This document shows positions 60,594 through 64,000 of a stretch of 64,000 nucleotides of DNA, piece by piece; positions within the stretch are counted from its first letter, which is position 1; every line of letters starts with the position of its first letter. A model generated the notes under the pieces. It was not told where the DNA came from and searched no databases. It saw only the letters and a list, made by a program, of their open reading frames with translations. Where the stretch lies: the NCBI RefSeq assembly GCF_051201015.1, contig NZ_JBPEHI010000006.1; one strand, given 5' to 3'. Position numbers and translations under genes: made by a program. Source of the stretch: Petrimonas sulfuriphila. Its GTDB lineage: Bacteria; Bacteroidota; Bacteroidia; Bacteroidales; Dysgonomonadaceae.

Positions 60594-62492
60594 TTAGAGT
60601 AATCTCTTGTTAAACCCTTTCAACGTTTCATACACGTTGCTGCGAACATGGATGAAGTATTCAATTCCGTGAGCTTTCAAATCGTCCATACAAGCGGGAG
60701 CGCCTGCAACTACAAAGATCTCTTTTCCGCCTTTTAACAGATCAAAAGCCTTGGGAGCCAACTCCACATACTCGTCGTCGCTTGAACAGAGGACCACCAC
60801 GTCGGCTCCTGCATTACGGGCAGCAGTTACGCCATCTTCCACTGTTGGAAAACCGTTGTTATCGATGATCTGGTACCCTGCACACGAGAAGAAGTTGCTG
60901 GAGAATTGCGAACGAGCGAGGCGCATAGCCAGGTTCCCGATAGTAAGCATAAACACTTTCGGTGTTTTACCGCTCTTTTCGGTAGCCAAACGAAGCGTGT
61001 TGAACGGTTCGGCCAAACGCCGTATCACAAGTGGCTTCAGTGCCGTCTTGTCTCCAGTACCGCACCCACACGAATGATCTTTAGGATCAGCTAATTTTTC
61101 AGCCATTTTTTCCGTGAAATTTGGATACTGGTTGGTTCCCAGCAGAATTTCTTTTCTGTTGGCCACTGCATTAAAACGAGCATCGCACGATGCTGCGATG
61201 GCATCTTGTACAGTACCTGCTTTGAGAGCTTCGTAAAAACCTTTTTCTTCAGTTTCGAGGAATAATTTCCAGGCTTGTTCGGCAAGCGATACAGTTAATG
61301 TTTCTATATAGTAAGAGCCCGAAGAAGGATCGGTAACTTTATCGAAGTGTGCTTCTTCTTTTAACAACAGTTGCTGATTCACGGCAATGCGTTTCGCAAA
61401 TTCGGATGGCGTTTCAAACGCTTCGTCAAAAGGGCGTACTGTCAGCGAATCCACCGCACCAAGAGTAGCCGACATAGCTTCGGTTTGTGTCCGTAGCAAA
61501 TTCACGTACGGGTCATAAAGCGACTGATTAAATCGCGATGTGGAAGCGTGAATATTCATTTTGGCCGCACAAAGGCAAGTGCCGTCTGCAGCAGTGTTTT
61601 CACATTCAATATAAGGAGGGCAAGGCGGCTTGTATGCATTCACAATCTCGGCCCACAACCAACGTCCCGCACGGAATTTGGCAATTTCCATAAAATAGTT
61701 GGACCCTACACCCAATTCAAATTTAATTTTTTTGGCTACTAACGACGGGGCAAGCCCTTTTCCGATAAGTGCACCCAACAACTGATTTGCGTAGGAAAGG
61801 CTGAAGCCCAACTCCTGGTAGCTGTATGCCCCGGCATCGTTCAGCAAGTTTCCGGTAATGGAAATACTTCTGTAGCGGGGAAGCGAAGCCGTGATTTTCA
61901 CCATTTCGGCAGCATCGTCCATCCAGTTGGGTACATCCACTCCTTTTTTCAGGATCTTCCGGAACGGATCGTACTCGATGGAGCCAAAACATCTCAGAAG
62001 GTCCAGGTTTTGCGAAGTAACGTATGCCACCACCAGCCGGGCAAGCTCGTGTGTTTTGGAGATACAGGTTCTGAAGTTCAACTCCACTTTATCGGGAGCG
62101 ATGCCGTTGAGAAGAACTTTGAGGTTTTCCGCCGAAAGGTCATTCTTCGGAAGATGAAACCCAAGTGATGTAACACCTTTGTCCAACAGCGACAAGGCTT
62201 TCCTGTTGGCATCGGCATAATCATTCACGTCGATATCCTGACGCACATACCAAACATTGTCCTTTCTTGTGCTGCGCACGTAAGGGAATTGTCCCGGCAG
62301 ATTTCCGGCCGAAGAAAACCCCTCGATGTTTTCGGCCCTGTAGAAAGGATTTACATTAAAACCTTCGTTTGTTTTCCACACCAGTCTTTTTTGAAAGTCA
62401 GCCCCTTTCAGGTCTTTGTTTATAACTTCCATCCACTCTTCCGTGGATACCGGAGGAAAATCGGTAAAAAGTTTTTCTTTCTGATTACTCAT
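60594..62492 (-). CDS. mutA: Methylmalonyl-CoA mutase small subunit
   Basis: MutA is the non-catalytic partner of MutB. The 632-residue protein has the mutase barrel fold (about 20-480, with KFELGVGSNYFMEIAKFRAGR near 260 and SRFNQSLYDPYVNLLRTQTE near 320) but, as expected for the small subunit, lacks the DxHxxG cobalamin motif; the matching stretch reads GNLAMRLARSQF near residue 520. A cysteine cluster with DHSCGCGTG near 475 is common in Bacteroidota MutA. It is the first gene of the mutA-prenyltransferase-mutB unit. The divergent region before it (62493-62796) holds promoters for both directions. Confidence 0.97.
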   Translation of the reverse strand: MSNQKEKLFTDFPPVSTEEWMEVINKDLKGADFQKRLVWKTNEGFNVNPFYRAENIEGFSSAGNLPGQFPYVRSTRKDNVWYVRQDIDVNDYADANRKALSLLDKGVTSLGFHLPKNDLSAENLKVLLNGIAPDKVELNFRTCISKTHELARLVVAYVTSQNLDLLRCFGSIEYDPFRKILKKGVDVPNWMDDAAEMVKITASLPRYRSISITGNLLNDAGAYSYQELGFSLSYANQLLGALIGKGLAPSLVAKKIKFELGVGSNYFMEIAKFRAGRWLWAEIVNAYKPPCPPYIECENTAADGTCLCAAKMNIHASTSRFNQSLYDPYVNLLRTQTEAMSATLGAVDSLTVRPFDEAFETPSEFAKRIAVNQQLLLKEEAHFDKVTDPSSGSYYIETLTVSLAEQAWKLFLETEEKGFYEALKAGTVQDAIAASCDARFNAVANRKEILLGTNQYPNFTEKMAEKLADPKDHSCGCGTGDKTALKPLVIRRLAEPFNTLRLATEKSGKTPKVFMLTIGNLAMRLARSQFSSNFFSCAGYQIIDNNGFPTVEDGVTAARNAGADVVVLCSSDDEYVELAPKAFDLLKGGKEIFVVAGAPACMDDLKAHGIEYFIHVRSNVYETLKGFNKRLL

Positions 62493-62796
62493 AATTTACT
62501 CATATTTATTATTTTAGGTCTTTTCATGCTAACAAGGAAAGTAAGGGATGATAGAAAAAAATATTGTCTTTGTTCTTACTCTCAATAAGCTTGCAAAATT
62601 ACTCTTTTTTGCTTAGTTAAAAAAGTGTTTTAGGGATTTGTTTTTGAGAAGTTAACAGCAAAAAAATAGTTTTCTTTCTTTTGCTTATTGTTGTTAGCGA
62701 ATGTTTTGTAAATTTGGACGAAAAAACGGTTATTCTGAATCCTCGGTCCGGATGAGGTTATGGTTTAACTCGGGTTTTCGCTTTAATTTTAATCGT
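62493..62796. other. Divergent promoter region between mutA and the esterase gene
   Basis: The gap of 304 bases holds no open frame of note. A rightward TTG (62688-62690), 18 bases, TAAATTTG (62709-62716) promoter precedes the esterase gene. For mutA on the - strand, TAATTTTG (complement of 62594-62601) is a possible -7 box, without a clear -33 partner. The remaining sequence is AT-rich. Confidence 0.5.
62688..62716 (+). promoter_or_regulatory. Bacteroidota-type promoter for the esterase gene
   Basis: TTG, 18 bases, then TAAATTTG. Transcription would begin near 62723 and leave a leader of about 74 bases before the ATG at 62797. Confidence 0.5.
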
Positions 62797-64000
62797 ATGA
62801 AATATCTTTTTTCTTTTTACATTTTTATCGTCGGCTGTGCAACCGTTGCCTCTGCACAACAGACAAACATCGTATTTATCGGTAACAGCATCACGCAGGG
62901 AGTTATACTGGATAACCCGCACGAAGAAGCGCCTCCCGTGCAGGCTGTACGGTGGCTTGAGCAACGAATCCCGGGAAAAATTGAATTTCGCAATTGTGGT
63001 ATAAGTGGCTCGACTACAGTGAACTTTCTACCCGCTTCCAACACTTTTTTCACAAGAGTGAAAGCTGCTGCCGACGAGTTATCGAAAGAAGGCGGGACGC
63101 TTCTCTTCTCCATTATGCTAGGAACTAACGACAGCGCGTTGCGTGGAAACCTCAAGTCTCGCATGCAGCCGGAACAATATTATACAAACATGAAGGCGAT
63201 CACGGATGAGCTCCTGAGGTTATATCCTTCCAGCCGGATCGTGCTAAACCGGCCCATATGGTACAGCCCCACCACACACAACAGATCCACTTATCTGCAG
63301 GAAGGACTGGAGGTATTGCAGTCTTATTTTCCGGAGTTGAAGAAACTGGCAGCCGATTATGGCTCCATTTTCCCCGGACAGGTAATGCTGGGAGACACAG
63401 CCGCATTCGATCATTTCAAGGACAACAAACCGCTCTTTTTCAAAGAAGAAGGTAATTCAGGAACGTTTTACCTTCATCCGAACAAGACAGGTGCGCAAAA
63501 ACTCGGTGAATTCTGGGGGAAGGCAATCAAACAGGCGGTTCAACCCAAAGAATGGGCAGAATACTCGTTGGGAACTGTAAAAGACACTCCGGCAATGGAC
63601 AAGGAGGATTCAAGAGGCATGCTTGCTCCTTCTGTGCGCGTATACCTGCCCGATCCCGATAAAGCTACAGGAAGAGCAGTTATTGCCTTACCCGGCGGAG
63701 GGTATCAGGGGCTGGCTGTTTTTCACGAAGGGTTCGATTGGGCACCTTTTTTCCTGGAAAGGGGCATTGCTCTTGTCGTACTGAAGTACCGGATGCCGCA
63801 AGGCAATCCCTCCGTTCCGTTTATTGATGTTAAGGCAGCTTTCGATCTGGTGAAACAGCATGCTTCGGAATGGCGCATTAATTTGGAGGATATCGGTATA
63901 ATGGGCTCATCGGCAGGCGGGCACCTGGCTTCAACTTACGCTACGCATACGAGCGGCGCCGACCGTCCCGCCTATCAGATACTGCTTTACCCGGTAATAA
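62797..64000 (+). CDS. Two-domain secreted esterase: SGNH hydrolase plus alpha/beta hydrolase (3' end beyond window)
   Basis: The reading frame is open from the ATG at 62797 to the window end, 401 codons, so the C-terminus is missing. A signal peptide ends ASAQ. Residues about 22-250 are an SGNH/GDSL domain: block I IGNSITQG, block II CGISGST, block III LGTNDS, and the block V His in YLHPNKTGA. The Asp expected three residues before that His is a Phe. Residues from about 275 are an alpha/beta hydrolase of the BD-FAE/acetylxylan-esterase kind: oxyanion GGGYQG near 302 and nucleophile Ser in GSSAGGH near 371. Such fusions deacylate plant or microbial glycans. Both domains could act on different esters of one substrate (inference). 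Confidence 0.85.
   Translation, partial: MKYLFSFYIFIVGCATVASAQQTNIVFIGNSITQGVILDNPHEEAPPVQAVRWLEQRIPGKIEFRNCGISGSTTVNFLPASNTFFTRVKAAADELSKEGGTLLFSIMLGTNDSALRGNLKSRMQPEQYYTNMKAITDELLRLYPSSRIVLNRPIWYSPTTHNRSTYLQEGLEVLQSYFPELKKLAADYGSIFPGQVMLGDTAAFDHFKDNKPLFFKEEGNSGTFYLHPNKTGAQKLGEFWGKAIKQAVQPKEWAEYSLGTVKDTPAMDKEDSRGMLAPSVRVYLPDPDKATGRAVIALPGGGYQGLAVFHEGFDWAPFFLERGIALVVLKYRMPQGNPSVPFIDVKAAFDLVKQHASEWRINLEDIGIMGSSAGGHLASTYATHTSGADRPAYQILLYPVI

Overview
The window is a stretch of a Bacteroidota chromosome, most likely order Bacteroidales (a Dysgonomonadaceae-type genome such as Proteiniphilum or Petrimonas is my guess, from gene content only). The evidence is a SusC/SusD pair under an ECF sigma factor and FecR anti-sigma factor, many secreted glycoside hydrolases with Bacteroidota-type signal or lipoprotein leaders, Bacteroidota-type promoters (TTG/TTTG, about 19 bases, TAnnTTTG), methylmalonyl-CoA mutase in two subunits, and DUF349, HU-CCDC81/SPOR and YeiH-family genes typical of the group. 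I see no insertion sequence, phage, plasmid or CRISPR array.

Region 1 (about 0.2-23.1 kb, all + strand) is a large polysaccharide-utilisation-type locus. ECF sigma factor, FecR and a SusC with an N-terminal STN domain form a trans-envelope induction circuit, followed by SusD and a small surface lipoprotein, then a hairpin. After it comes a block of exported enzymes bracketed by two paralogous 880-residue proteins with EF-hand-like calcium loops and a DUF4861-like C-terminus: an M55 D-aminopeptidase, a Tat-exported DegT-type PLP enzyme, a neutral-ceramidase-like hydrolase, a small anchored protein, a beta-helix lipoprotein, a GH20 hexosaminidase, a NagX/DUF5009 membrane acetyltransferase and an alkaline-phosphatase-superfamily phosphodiesterase. 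Together these suggest stepwise breakdown of an amino-sugar and amide-containing glycoconjugate; the substrate is not evident from sequence.

Region 2 (23.4-26.4 kb, - strand) holds a GH2 and a GH43 enzyme. Region 3 (26.5-37.1 kb) is mostly housekeeping: a DUF349 protein, a small membrane protein, the GTPases Der and Era, glycine decarboxylase GcvP and a metallo-beta-lactamase-fold hydrolase. It is interrupted at 31.95-33.3 kb by an AT-rich two-gene cassette: a DUF4377 lipoprotein and an astacin-like protease.

Region 4 (37.2-44.9 kb) is a second carbohydrate and phosphodiester cluster: a PHP phosphodiesterase, an alpha/alpha-barrel enzyme, a GH43, a Tat-exported GH36-like alpha-galactosidase and a glycerophosphodiester phosphodiesterase.

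Region 5 (45.0-62.5 kb) is core: tRNA-Ala(GGC), DUF4286, RuvC, an HU-CCDC81/SPOR protein, an M28 peptidase, an outer-membrane protein, a YeiH-type transporter, an outer-membrane barrel with a LytS/LytTR two-component pair, a macrodomain protein, CorA, and mutA - MenA-like prenyltransferase - mutB. A secreted SGNH plus alpha/beta-hydrolase esterase starts at 62.8 kb and runs off the end.

The observations I rate highest are the amino-sugar locus with its paired DUF4861-like proteins, the exported PLP enzyme and the abrupt composition change inside its gene, the interleaved divergent promoters between tRNA-Ala and DUF4286-ruvC, and the MenA-like gene between the two mutase subunits.
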